Shown: piece by piece, positions 11,101 through 20,392 of the stretch
Layout: the number at the start of each line of letters is the position of its first letter
How positions within the stretch are numbered: position 1 is the stretch's first letter
NCBI GenBank assembly: GCA_037975125.1
Contig: CM075860.1
Location: forward strand, 42,999,470 to 43,063,469
Source: Latrodectus hesperus
Taxonomy: Eukaryota; Arthropoda; Arachnida; Araneae; Theridiidae
DNA length: 64,000 nt
Direction: 5' to 3'
Notes under the pieces: model-generated
Seen by the model: only the letters and a program-made list of their open reading frames with translations
Databases searched by the model: none
What the model was told of the DNA's origin: nothing
Translations under genes and position numbers: made by a program

Positions 11101-11526
11101 CACATTAACATGAGCTGGCACCCACAGGAAGGCTATGGTACTGGCTATTTTCACTGCTTAGTGTGTAAATGTATTTTTAGTCGTGTTTTCAGTAAATTTC
11201 GACACTTACCTGGAGGCCGTGGGGGTAGATTGAGGGCACAGAAGAGCAAGTCCGCGGTGCAGAGGCTGATGACGAACGCCGTGGTGGCGTTGCGGAGCTT
11301 GACGCATTTGCTGAGGGCGAGGATGGTGATCAAGTTACCCAGCAGGCCGAAGACGATGAAGAGGATGCAGCAGACGGCGGCAAACAGCGTGGTCACCCTG
11401 GGATACTGGATGGGGTGGGAAGAGGCTGCGGACGTGGAGTTCCCGGACAAGAGAATGCTGCCCGATTCGACCGACTGGTTGGCTGCGAGGAGGTACTTCA
11501 CTTCATCCATTTCTCATGAAGTTGGT
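1888..11526 (-). CDS. Tre1: Tre1/moody-family class A GPCR, partial gene with three exons in the window
   Basis: This gene encodes a rhodopsin-like seven-transmembrane receptor of the arthropod Tre1/moody group. In Drosophila, Tre1 guides germ-cell migration and moody acts in blood-brain-barrier glia. Three exons (11210..11526, 7093..7206, 1888..2158) join with consistent phases if one base missing from exon 1 is allowed for. They encode about 229 residues: two N-glycosylation sequons, TM1 with GN, TM2 with the LxxxD aspartate, the TM3 cysteine, NRY in place of DRY, the ECL2 cysteine in SFSCTIL, and TM5 with LPC. ECL2 to TM5 resembles my recollection of Tre1 more than moody, so the symbol is a family call. 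TM6, TM7 and the tail were not found in 1..1887 and should lie beyond the left edge. Splice sites are GTAAGT, GTAATC and GTGAGC donors and AG acceptors. Introns are about 4.0 kb and 4.9 kb. Confidence 0.85.
2562..2722 (-). repeat. Old SINE-A copy
   Basis: Diverged but collinear with the young copies: TTTGTCGCTCAACGATCAT at 2568, ACCACTACAAACATCCATAC, and a B-box remnant GGGAATCGAATCC. It lies in the second intron of the receptor gene. Confidence 0.75.
2821..3090 (+). mobile_element. SINE-D (tRNA-derived), plus orientation
   Basis: The tRNA-like head has an A-box-like TCTAGTGGTCAGCGTG and a B-box-like GGGTTCGTATCCC, followed by a body with TTTGTCCTTTCC, CTATAAACGGGTAACTAAGG and GGAAGTCGGACTC. 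An inverted copy with the same order lies at 14947..15205, which shows this is a family. Confidence 0.75.
3383..3545 (-). repeat. Old SINE-A copy
   Basis: The order TTTGCCTCTCAACGTCATTT, ACCGGATCCTACAGCTTAAG, ATTCATGCCCAAAGTGGGGT and a decayed head match SINE-A with many substitutions. An open frame across it is chance. Confidence 0.7.
4115..4460 (-). mobile_element. SINE-A copy 2 next to an older SINE-A, 14-bp target duplication
   Basis: The young insert is 4261..4446. It is bounded by CAACTTGGAAGGTC at 4247..4260 and again, exactly, at 4447..4460. The sequence from 4115 to 4250 is an older SINE-A copy (TTTTTGCACATGAAGGCTAA, GTGGGATTCGAACTCG), so the young copy landed at the head end of an old one. 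Confidence 0.9.
4574..5180. other. Less AT-rich unique island in the receptor intron
   Basis: This block is noticeably richer in G and C than its flanks and stays open in several overlapping frames on both strands (for example 172 codons on the minus strand at 4574..5092). None of the translations has a domain I recognise and no splice pattern supports one. It may be an enhancer, an old repeat or an unrelated small gene. Confidence 0.3.
5435..5812 (-). repeat. Family E-related dispersed repeat
   Basis: The 5655..5812 part matches family E (GTTGTACTTTCACCTTCGTG, then CTTAAATTCGCATAGCCAAC and a CAACAACAGC tail). The 5435..5655 part has no partner I could find in the window. No gene is seen. 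Confidence 0.5.
5914..6090 (-). mobile_element. SINE-A copy 3 inserted in an older SINE-A, 14-bp target duplication
   Basis: Exact duplications of CTCACGAACTTTGA flank it at 5900..5913 and 6091..6104. The interrupted sequence reads GAATCGAACTCACGAACTTT across the join, the B-box region of an older SINE-A. The host copy resumes at 6105 and ends near 6145. Confidence 0.92.
6146..7092. other. AT-rich intron sequence
   Basis: Very AT-rich second-intron sequence. I see no gene, no clear repeat family and no unusual structure beyond A/T runs before the donor at 7092. Confidence 0.5.
7093..7206 (-). CDS. Tre1: GPCR second coding exon (ECL1 and TM3)
   Basis: This 114-nt exon lies between an AG acceptor (7208..7207, after a TTTTTT-rich tract) and a GTAATC donor at 7092. 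It supplies one base to finish a codon, then 37 codons and two bases. It reads YINHNWILGDTLCK, then FYGNVAASLMSMTAITIN. It therefore holds the conserved tryptophan of ECL1, the TM3 disulphide cysteine and TM3 itself. The arginine codon of the NRY motif is split across the following intron. All other frames are closed, and the match to Tre1/moody TM3 is close, so the exon call is firm although it was too short to appear as a long open frame. Confidence 0.87.
7207..7869. other. First-intron sequence, no feature seen
   Basis: AT-rich intron. A short more balanced patch at 7500..7700 (GGGGTGGGGGTATAGATACA) has no open frame or repeat partner that I can identify. Confidence 0.4.
7870..8370 (-). 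pseudogene. Decayed LINE reverse-transcriptase C-terminal region
   Basis: On the minus strand the broken frames read, in order, KIMVYKTLIKPVLNL, ERKVLRTIFGAVLENN, YNFELYEIYGEEDI, RMRWAGHLMRMS and RPRGRPKKRWKDCLEED. This is the conserved C-terminal tail of many arthropod non-LTR reverse transcriptases, ending in the GRP-rich motif. Several stops and frameshifts interrupt it and no 5' part is present. It lies in the first intron of the receptor, in the same orientation as the gene. Confidence 0.75.
8371..10635. other. First-intron sequence with faint SINE remnants
   Basis: AT-rich. Short pieces near 9370..9500 and 9750..9830 (GAATCGAATCCACAAACGTT, AACGATTCAGCTACCAGTTT) look like strongly decayed SINE-A heads. 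No other gene or element can be supported. Confidence 0.4.
10636..11155 (-). pseudogene. 5'-truncated Jockey-like LINE with RNase H end, beside the GPCR donor
   Basis: On the minus strand, 11137..11055 reads IAFLWVPAHVNVYGSEFADQ then LAKDGS, the C-terminal RNase H signature (H near GxExAD, LAK). After one TAG the same frame stays open for 112 codons (11031..10696), with TALTRLRSGHLLAQRHVSG and a CLKC...H...C zinc-knuckle-like tail. The element ends near a GTTGTTGTTG tract at 10643. Family: non-LTR retrotransposon with an RNase H domain. It is only about 50 bp inside the receptor intron from the donor at 11209 and in the same orientation, so it could affect splicing. Confidence 0.8.
11210..11526 (-). 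CDS. Tre1: GPCR first coding exon (N-terminus, TM1, TM2), frame broken by one base
   Basis: The start codon is at 11510..11508, with G at -3 and G at +4. The frame runs 100 codons. Residues 1-39 form an extracellular tail with sequons NQS (11-13) and NST (24-26). TM1 spans about 40-66 with GN at 58-59. TM2 spans about 75-96 with aspartate 87 in SLCTAD. A polypyrimidine tract and AG precede position 11526, so 16 nt of 5' UTR lie in this exon and a non-coding exon lies farther right. The perfect GTAAGT donor begins at 11209. As read, the exon ends NLPPRPP in phase 1. The next exon needs phase 2, and adding one base at the C5 run (plus-strand G5, 11221..11225) would give the family-typical end of TM2. 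This is an assembly error or a genuine lesion. Confidence 0.87.
11503..11517 (-). promoter_or_regulatory. Four-codon upstream ORF overlapping the GPCR start codon
   Basis: An ATG at 11517..11515 opens a frame of four codons that ends at a TGA (11505..11503) overlapping the receptor's first codons. The upstream ATG has T at -3, a weak context, while the receptor ATG has purine at -3 and G at +4. Leaky scanning could tune translation. Function is inferred only. Confidence 0.4.
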
Positions 11527-11625
11527 CTGCGATAAGAGAAGGAAATTGTGAGGTTAGTGCTTCCTCGCAACACCCGATATGAAAGCATGGCAATGTGCGT
11601 TAAGAAAAAGATTTGATGAAATTAA

Positions 11626-11804
11626 TTTGTTTGTTTCTTTGTCGCTCAACGGTCATTTTTTGCACGCGAGGGCTAATTAGACCGGGACTTACGGTTTAAA
11701 GTGGATTCCGAACCACTACAAACATCCATGCCCAAGGTGGGATTCGAACCCATGAACTGTTGAACCGAAGGCAAGAGCGCTAACCATTCGGCTGCCAGCT
11801 TGGC
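11626..11804 (-). mobile_element. SINE-A copy 4, 14-bp target duplication
   Basis: Flanked by exact TTTGATGAAATTAA at 11612..11625 and 11805..11818. It sits about 100 bp upstream of the acceptor that precedes the first coding exon, in the gene's orientation. Confidence 0.92.
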
Positions 11805-11818
11805 TTTGATGAAATTAA

Positions 11819-12750
11819 ATCAGTTAATGCCGAAAAGGTGTGCATACTATATATAAACATTTGCAGATAAAAAATTATATATATCGACAGCGGTGGAAAT
11901 CATACATTGCAGGCGATAGTCATCCCAAAATATAATATGTATACAAGCGAAATGTGGAGAAAAGACAAGTTGCATGAACTGGTCAACCCTCTAGCTGCTT
12001 ATTTCGCAATTTCCAAGGGCACTTCAAAAGCAAAATATACTTATCCAGCGATTTTCGGAGGCATGTTTTTTCCTTTACTGAGGAACACGTCTTTTCACTG
12101 TTTAACCACTGTAATAAATTATATACAATATTAGATGTTTACCTCACGTTTCGATTAACAGATGTCGTTAGTTGCTCCACTAAAATCGGCCTTTGAAGTG
12201 TTGAGTATTAACCGCTCTCACTTCACTCTGCTGCCTTATATTAAAATCAAAAATGGCTGCTAGAAAACTTTCAACCATTCAGAGTATATATTCCCGATGA
12301 TTTATTAAATTCTGAGAGTCATTTTAGTTTTAATATCGATAGATTATTTGGTAATAGAGATTTCGGGATTTTCTTCTCCGTACAATATATTTTCTTAATT
12401 TTTATACATTTTACATTTTATCATATGTAATAAATGAAATTGGATTCTTGATATTATATATATATATAAATGCACAAGTTTTTAAGCGACTTCCATTTAC
12501 AAATTAAGCAATCAGAGACTTGACGGATTTAAGTATTTCCATCAAATATCTCGTCGTTTTGAATCAAGATCAAGTGAATATGGAGCATAAAAAAGCCCTC
12601 GCACAACGACGCGTTTTTTTAAAAATTAGATCAAGGAACATCAAATGAAATTGATCAATCCCTTCAGGATCCCGCAGATTTAAAACTGATTAGAAACACA
12701 AGGCAGATCAGAACTCACTATAATCAAGTGAAAAAAAACAGTGCCTTTTG
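11819..12750. other. Sequence upstream of the coding gene, no feature seen
   Basis: AT-rich. Holds short TA runs (11871..11884, 12457..12469). If a non-coding 5' exon of the receptor lies here, I could not recognise it. Confidence 0.4.
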
Positions 12751-12908
12751 GGAGTCTAGTTTGTTTAGCACACGAGGACAAATTAGACTGGGACCTACTG
12801 TTTGAAGCGGATTCCAAGCCACTACAAACATCCATTCCCTAGGTGGGATTCGAACCTATGAACTGTTGAATCGAAGGCAAGAGTACTAACCATTCTGTTA
12901 CCAACTTG
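12751..12908 (-). repeat. Old SINE-A copy
   Basis: AGCACACGAGGACAAATTAG, CACTACAAACATCCATTCCC, GGTGGGATTCGAACCTATGA and a decayed head in the usual order. Confidence 0.8.
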
Positions 12909-14946
12909 GCGTATATTTGAACTAGAGACCTACCAAAAGATAACTATAATTATGATAATATATTGTTTTCTGTTTTATGATACACTCATTTTGGGGTGCA
13001 TCCATGGGAGTTTTCCCGATTTTCTACTTTGTAATGCGTATTGTCCACTATAAATAAAAGTTATTTAAAAGTCAGTATGTGCAGTGAATGCTCAAATGTC
13101 TCTGAGCAACTTTCAGCTATTACGCTGTATAATAAGATGTCAAAGAAAATCATCCTCCCACGCATTACCCTCACTGCTTTATATCAGTGTTCTATAGAAA
13201 TTGAGATCTTACTAAATTAATCGAGAATTATTACTTAGTGTACTTTGATATATTTACTAATAAAAAATATAAATGCTTCATTTTATGCTTTTGTATTCAC
13301 TCGTACTTTTTTTAACAAAAACTCTTACAAAGTTTGAATATTATATTAACATAGTAAATAATTATTGTATTAATACAAATAAATAATAAAAATTTGTAAA
13401 ATAATGGAAGAATTTTGGAAGAAAAGAGAAAGAATTTTGCAAAATTGCGAAATAATGAATATTGAGAATTTGTATTTTTTTGCAAAATACAAGTTCTTAT
13501 TTCACTAAATCAAAATCCAATATTTAAAAGTTACTTATGAAAAAAATCTCATTTTGTAGATTTTGATGTCATATTGTGTAAAAAATATAACGCATAAAAC
13601 TGAGATTTCAAAATTAATCGAATGTTCTAATGTATTTCATTCCATATTTAATTATTTCCTATTTTTCTTATTTTTTAAAAAAAATTCAAAAATTAAATTT
13701 TTTATTTTGAAAATAATTTTAATTAAATTTTTTTTAAATTTAACTGGTATTTATAATTACTAGAACTGATTGGAATAACTGGTATTTGAAGCTGAATAAT
13801 GAACTGGTATTTTTAATGTTAGTGAAACATAATATAATGTGATTATTTTCTATTATTATTGGTGTTATAATTTGGCACTAGAAAAATTATCGGAACACAC
13901 ACATTGCCGGTATTATGTGTTTAATATTTTTATAAAAATTAATATGAAAAGCAATTGCTTAGAAAACGCAGGGGTAATTGAAATAAATCTCTTATAATAT
14001 GAAAATAATTTTAAGAAAATATTTTCTTAAATGAATTATAAGTTTACAGTCCTACTTCCCATGTAATAAATTATACAGTATTTACATTCCGAAAAATAAT
14101 AGGTTTTTGACTTTCTACCTGGTAAATTTATTATTATTATTAACACATCTCCTTTAATCATATAGTAATCTTTGAAATCTTTGCTTCTAAAATGTCTGTT
14201 ATTATACTATTCTAAAATAAAAGAAGTAAATTTAATAATGATTAAATATGTGTTTGTGAGACAGAGTATTGAACTCTAAATTAAAGCTGGAACGTCGAAA
14301 AAATAGTAGAAGTAGATAGAAGTTTAAAATAAGCATAAATATTAAGCTTCGGAAAAAATAATAAATGAAAAAGTAAATTCTGAAGTGAGTCATGTAAAAT
14401 AGTTTAGTCAACATATTATGGGGGAGCTCCCATTTCAGATTAAGAAATCAGCTTTTTTTTTTTTTTTTTGGTCCTTACTTTTCTTTCTTTTCCTTTTTGT
14501 TAAAGTTGATTCAAATCCGTTGTTATGGTAATATTTATATCCCACTGATCTCACGATGAAAGAATTTTAAGTACGTCATTGTATACTAGGGAAATCGTTG
14601 GAATTCATCTTGTTTACAAGAAAATGATGAATGATTTGGATTATTTTAAATCTCCCTTATATATACCGCATATAAGTCAGGAAAATTTTCCATAAAAAGA
14701 ATGCACTAGAATAGAAAAACCTATCAATATTTATAGATTGTCCCAGTAAAATAGAGCGTAACTTTTTTCTTCTAAGAATTTTTTCATTGTGAAAATTAAT
14801 CTGTTCTTATTATTCTCAGTTTAAATGAAAAATGGAAAGTATATTTAAGGTGTGAAACTCATGGTACTACGGGTCACGTGATCCATTTTGTATTCTGTCG
14901 CATAGTTTCAATGTTCTCAAGGCTCAAAAATTAATAAACCTTTATG
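12909..14946. other. Extremely AT-rich gene-free stretch
   Basis: Long A/T runs, including a T-run at 14453..14469. Two open frames of about 60 codons are expected by chance here. No gene or repeat family recognised. Confidence 0.5.
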
Positions 14947-15205
14947 TGGTTGTTGTTGTTGTTGTTATGGGGTGCGCTGCTCCACTTTTTCAACTGAACC
15001 ATATTTTGGTGTGGAGTCCGACTTCTTCAGTACACACATGCCATAGGGACCCGTTTATAGGGTAGGCCACCATTTACAACAACACATTCATACACAGAAA
15101 GGACAAAGACAGGATAGATTGAGATAAGTGCATCCCTGCCCGAACTGTGATTCGAACTCCTACCCATAGTCAGGGACTCTGACCACTAGACAGGGCGGGC
15201 AGCAA
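14947..15205 (-). mobile_element. SINE-D copy, minus orientation
   Basis: This is the inverse of the copy at 2821..3090: GTGCGCTGCTCCACTTTTTC, GGAGTCCGACTTCTTCAG, CCCGTTTATAGGGTAGG and the head GACCACTAGACAGGGCGGGC. A GTT tandem (14950..14966) marks its 3' end. Confidence 0.75.
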
Positions 15206-15475
15206 CTTTATGTGGTGAATTATACATTTATTCATCTCAATATTCAGCTCACTGTTTAGCGTATTATACGAGTTTATTTGTTAAATGTTGTTTTCTAAAA
15301 ATTATCTTCATTTCACAGTACATATTAGCCGGCTGATGTCTGAGTGGTTAGCGTTTCGGACTCCTAGGTTGTGGGTCCCGGGTTCGAATTCTGGAGCGGG
15401 CATGTTTCCTGCTGTGATTCTCTGCCCTTTCTTCTGAGATGATGAATGACTGTGGCCCACCCTATAAATGGGTTT

Positions 15476-15566
15476 GTGGTGGTATGATTTTGAGAATTAT
15501 TTCATACCACCACTAAGTCACTAAGTCTTACCCAGTCTTAGGCAAAAGACTAGACTGGGTAAGACT
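15476..15566. repeat. Two adjacent perfect hairpins inside SINE-C
   Basis: Arms GTGGTGGTATGA (15476..15487) and its exact complement (15502..15513) form the first. Arms AGTCTTACCCAGTCT (15524..15538) and its exact complement (15552..15566) form the second. Loops are 14 and 13 nt. Confidence 0.9.
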
Positions 15567-15648
15567 ACTCGCCTCCTTGACTTGGTTCACAGGGGCCCAC
15601 CAGTTAACGATAAATGAGTTGCAGTTTCCGGCTTTGTTGTAGCTAAGG

Positions 15649-15829
15649 TTTGGTTTGGTTTGTTTGTCGCTCAACGGTCATTTTTTGCACACGAGGGCTA
15701 ATTAGACCGGGACTTACGGCTTAAAGTGGATTCCGAACCACTATAAACATCCATGCCCAAGGTGGGATTCGAACCCACGAACTGTTGAACCGAAGGCAAG
15801 AGCGCTAACCATTCGGCTGCCAGCTCGGC
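15649..15829 (-). mobile_element. SINE-A copy 5, 15-bp target duplication
   Basis: Exact flanks TTGTTGTAGCTAAGG at 15634..15648 and 15830..15844. Inserted near the 3' part of the SINE-C copy. Confidence 0.92.
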
Positions 15830-16017
15830 TTGTTGTAGCTAAGGATTTGTCACCCAAAGCCCACCGTTATTATATATATATATTATACAATGTATACATA
15901 CTTTGTATGTTCTGTTATTTTTTCCATTCGCTTGTTATTAATTTAATTTCTCTCAAATATAAAATTTTCAAAATGTTCGAGACAGGGAACTCATAAGATT
16001 CAAATGAGATACGCACA

Positions 16018-16019
16018 AC

Positions 16020-16112
<93 letters not shown>
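16018..16112. repeat. (AT)n microsatellite
   Basis: About 90 bp of almost perfect alternating TA with one phase slip near 16041. Length in the assembly may not be reliable. Confidence 0.95.
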
Positions 16113-16116
<4 letters not shown>

Positions 16117-16679
16117 CTAACGAGCAGTGCTTTAGAACTGCATTCTTTGTTTGGTTTGCTACTCTTTTTTTCCTGCGTGTTAGTGATAATTAAATATAGA
16201 TCTGTACTTTAAAAAATGCATTCTGAACCACTACAAACATCCATGCCGAAAGTGAGAATCGAACTCCCGAACTATTGAATCAAAAGCAGCAGACGAAGAC
16301 TACTTCCTTTCCTTTGTGAAGCCAGTTCGATTTTAGTAACTGTTGAGCAACGGAAATTAGAGGTAGCACATTTTTCTTTTTATAATTTGATTTCATTAAT
16401 TGAGCATTTATTGATTTCATGGATGTTTACAGGGGCTAGATCCAATATCTGACACATCTGAGTACTACAATACTTAAAGTTTAAAATTAAAAATTCGACG
16501 GCAAATGTATAAAAAACGGAATTTGTTAAATATTCAACAAAAACTTATAACAAAGTCTGAAATTGATAGGTTTCTTTACATAAAATTAAAATAAAACTAA
16601 TTCCACGAATGTAATCTTAGAAGCTCCAATGTAAATTGCGTGGAAATTTTGGGGGGTTTCCTCCCTGGCGACACAAGAG

Positions 16680-16835
16680 AACAAAACTCCATAGTTTGAT
16701 TAGGTCTGTGTCGTTAAAAAGCCATTTTTAACGCATAAAGGATAATTAGAGCAGCTACAGTTTAAAGTGGATTCCGAAACACTACACCCTCATGCCTGAA
16801 GTGGGAATCCAACCCATAAACTGTTGAAATAAAGG
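16680..16835 (-). repeat. Old SINE-A copy
   Basis: CACTACACCCTCATGCCTGA and GTGGGAATCCAACCCATAAA follow a recognisable body in the usual order. A fainter piece lies at 16200..16285. Confidence 0.65.
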
Positions 16836-17007
16836 TCATTCCTCCAAGGAAATTTGCGAAGAATTTCGAAATCCATGTCAATATTTTTCAGTTCATTTTC
16901 CACTAAATGAAGTCAAATATACATCTTGTCATTCTTAAATAAGTTTAAACTGCAAAATTATAATTTAGATTAAACTCAGAAAAATATGAAGACAAATATT
17001 TAGATTT

Positions 17008-17176
17008 GGTTTGCTGTCTCACAACAATTATTTTTTTCACATGAGGGATAATTAGACCAAACACTATAGTTTAAAGAAGATTCCTAACTACTACAAACAC
17101 ACAAGCTCAAAGCAGGATTCAAACACTAGTTGTAGAACCGAAAGGCATAGCGCTAGCTATTCGACTGAGAGCTTGG
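17008..17176 (-). repeat. Old SINE-A copy
   Basis: TTCACATGAGGGATAATTAG, CTACTACAAACACACAAGCT and a decayed head ending GAGAGCTTGGC. Confidence 0.7.
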
Positions 17177-17340
17177 CGAAAAATCATTTTAATAAAATCT
17201 TTCAATAAAAATAAAAATTTTAAAAAAATTTTCAGAAGCTATAAATTTTTTTAATAAAATTTGAAATTAGTATTGTTAATAAAATCTTATTGAAATAATT
17301 TAATTGGCTGGTGGGTAAGCTTGTTTTCGCTCTTCAGTCA

Positions 17341-17722
17341 TTTTTGCCTCCCAAAGTTTGGAATATTTATTGCTCAATGGTCATTTTTCGCACATAAGGG
17401 TTGATTTGTTTGTCGCTCAACGGCCATTTTTTGCACACGAGGGCTAATTAGACCGGGACTTACGGTTTAAAGTGGATTCCGAACCACTACAAACATCCAT
17501 GCCCAAGGTGGGATTCGAACCCACGAACTGTTGAACCGAAGGCAAGAGCGCTAACCATTCGGCTGCCAGCTCGGCCCTTCGCACATAAGGGCTAATTAGA
17601 TAAGGACTTACAGTTTAAAGCGGATTCTGAACCACTACAAACATCCATGTTCAAGGTGAGATTCGAACCCACGAACTTTTGAATCGAAGATAAGGGCGCT
17701 AACAATTCGGCTACCAGCTCGG
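17341..17722 (-). mobile_element. SINE-A copy 6 inserted in an older SINE-A, 14-bp target duplication
   Basis: The young insert is 17401..17577. TTCGCACATAAGGG is repeated exactly at 17387..17400 and 17578..17591. The host copy starts near 17360 (TATTGCTCAATGGTCATTTT), resumes at 17592 with CTAATTAG, and ends with GGCTACCAGCTCGG at 17722. Confidence 0.92.
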
Positions 17723-18211
17723 GTCATTTCATCGATCGGAACATAGATTAAATCGGATTCCAAGCCATTGTAAACATCCTTATCCTATAGGGATATTGAA
17801 CTGAAAGCTAAAGTGCAAAACATTCAGCAGCCAATTTGGCGATTTTAATATATTCTCAATGTGCTAAAAATGTTGCTGATGCTATTTGACTACCTACGCA
17901 AAAATTTAGATTATAGAATAATAACTAAAGATTTCAACTTTTTTAGAATAGAACCTCAAATAAGAAAACACATTTCGCTAGCACATTCATGCCGAAATAT
18001 GCCGTATTACATCTAGTCAATGATTGTGCCTGGTATTTGAAATAAATCATCAACTCACCGTAGGGTATACATGTAAAATAGAATGGACTTACTAATTGTA
18101 AGAACTTTCATTAAGGGGACACAGGCACCAACGAAGCAATGCTTCATAAATTTTTTCACATTCCGTGTCAAATATTATATACATCCTCAAGAAGTTCCAA
18201 ACACATTTGAT

Positions 18212-18452
18212 CACAAATGCAGTATTATCCAGAATTCCAAATTCTGATCTTTTTTGGCGATGAATAAACATTGCCAAGATGACGTAATGTAATAATAAAA
18301 CACTACTATTGCCAAAATAGAATTTTCTGCATAATTTTTATAGGTCGCCATATCTATGACGCAATAAAAACCAGGTTACAAGATACATAAGAAAATCCGC
18401 CAAAACATCACCAAACTCAGAATTTGGCATCCCGAATTATACGGCATCCGTG
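18212..18452. mobile_element. TIR-MITE copy 1
   Basis: Begins CACAAATGCAGTATTATCC and ends with an inverted version (ATACGGCATCCGTG). Shared internal blocks are TTGGCGATGAATAAACATTG, ATAGAATTTTCTGCATAA and TATGACGCAATAAAAACC. Three related copies lie in the window. No coding capacity. Confidence 0.8.
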
Positions 18453-19949
18453 CCCAAATTTGAGGTGGAGAAAAACATCTTTTTCCTACCACTTACGACA
18501 TAATCTCGTTTTAAGAGCTCTTCTGGTTCGCTGCCCTTGGGGGTCGAACACTTCAACAGAACATGTTAACTGCGTTTTAATGATTCTTTAAGCTACTTGT
18601 AACACTAAAACAATATGGCAGAAACAAAGATGTACGAGAACGCCATCGGCATAGTTGCTGATCCACTCATCTAATGAGAGGACGGTTACAGCGATGACTG
18701 GGCGAGGGTTCTAAATGAAAATAAAAATATATCACAAAAACGAATGTCGAACATCAAAGACTCGCCGACCCTTTTTCACAAGCAAGTTGAAAGGCTCTGT
18801 GTTTGCAAGTTTTTTTCCTTCGCTGTCGGAGTTAATGATGTTTTCGAAGTAATAAGCTACCGGTCGTTAATTTCTACTTTAATATATATGTATATATATG
18901 AAGTGGATGATTAAATAGTAGATGGGCTTAAATTAATTCTCGCAGTAATTGCCAAGATGATAAACGATTGGATTCGCATAAAACGTGAGAGAAACATGGA
19001 AAAGAACCCTGAATGGAAAGAGTTACGCCGCCTAAATCATTTATCTCATCGGGAGCTGATAGCTTTTCAACACTCTTTATCCAATCCTAGAATGAAAATA
19101 AATTTAGAGTTATATTTAAAATATGTATTTCATGTTATCGTTTCTTAAGTTCTGTAGGAAAATTTGATTGTTAAAAACTGGTGATAAGTACAGAAAGCTA
19201 ACGGAACTTACACATTTAAAACATAACAAAACTTGAATTCAGAAAAATTGGCACCCAATAATAATTGCAAATACCTTCTTTTTATTTAAGTTAACGATTC
19301 GTAAATCAATCAAAGTTTGAATAATAATGAATATTCCAAGCAACTTTCCAAAAAATAAAAGGCTACACAAAATGTTTTCAGAAGGAAGTGCATCAAAAAT
19401 TTTCTTAAACAGTTTGTAGAAAACAGTTGGAAACTTAAAGCACTTAAATATAAATTAAAATCAAACAAAAGGGATATTTTATTTTCAGAAAAAGAAACAA
19501 TCAGATAACGACAGTGTATATTGGATATAAAACCAACTGGACATGAACCACATCCAACAGAAAACATTCGAAATTGATTAAGTGCCATAATTAACACATA
19601 TTCCATGATCTTCAAGCATCGCCACAGAAGAATGTTATAGATCAATCTGACATTCCTTTTTATTTACATTATAGTTTGATTTGCGTAGCTTTCTGCAGAT
19701 ATTGTGTTGCAACGACAATAGTGGAGCATTACCGGTTTTATTCAGTTTGTCGTTCAACGATCATATTTTTTGCAAAGAAAGACTAGATTGATCGGGAACT
19801 GCTGTTTTACAGCTACTGGGAAGTTTGTAGTAAATATTCCAAATCATTACAAACATTCTTATCTGAAGCAGGATATGAATATTGCCTATGTCTCACAGCT
19901 GCGGTACCTATTTTGCAATGGGTACAACAACTGAGGCACCAAAATTAAT
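18453..19949. other. Gene-free stretch
   Basis: AT-rich with short TATATG tracts near 18881. A minus-strand open frame of 111 codons at 19310..19645 is hydrophobic and AT-driven and matches nothing I know, so I do not call it. Confidence 0.4.
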
Positions 19950-20392
19950 GCATTAAATCTTTTGAATTAATATGTTAATTCAATAGATATCTACGATTTA
20001 TATCGAATAATTTCTGGATTATTATAAGCATCTTTTTGCAGTTTAAAAAACCAAACCTACAAGATGTTAAGTGGAAGTTTTCAGTTATCTCAGTTTGGTT
20101 CTAGAAATCAAGAATTCTATACCTCGATAATTAGGTTTCAGCTCAATAGGAATATTACCTGTGGCCCCATAGCTGCTCTACATATTGAATTGCGATAAAA
20201 TGAATGCGTTTAATCTCCTAAATAAACCTGTTAATTCAACAGGTGTCTATGATTTATATGAAATCACTTATGAAGTATTATAAGCATCCTTTTGCAGTTT
20301 AAGAGCCAAACCTACAAGATGTTGAATAGAAGCTTTTAATCAGTGAGTTACCAGTTTGGTTCTAGAAATCAAGAATCATCAACTTCGATGCC
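19950..20392. repeat. Diverged direct tandem duplication, about 256-bp period
   Basis: Blocks in 19950..20127 recur in order in 20206..20392: TTATTATAAGCATC, TTTTGCAGTTTAA, CCAAACCTACAAGATGTT and CAGTTTGGTTCTAGAAATCA. Divergence is moderate, so the duplication is old. Confidence 0.75.

Larger units (their letters stand above)
15343..15900 (+). mobile_element. SINE-C copy, interrupted by hairpin DNA and a SINE-A
   Basis: The tRNA-like head GTCTGAGTGGTTAGCGTTTC with B box GGGTTCGAATTCTGG is followed by CCTATAAATGGGTTTGTGGT and GACTTGGTTCACAGGGGCCC, matching 44716..44995. Two interruptions break it: about 75 bp of inverted-repeat DNA at 15488..15566 and SINE-A copy 5 at 15649..15829. Confidence 0.75.

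Noticed and set aside
11110..11535. Plus-strand open frame over the receptor exon
   Set aside because: It is the antisense shadow of receptor exon 1 and the adjoining LINE.
16018..16112. AT microsatellite as a centromere or origin signal
   Set aside because: Simple dinucleotide tracts also occur at 33253 and 63901 and carry no further structure.
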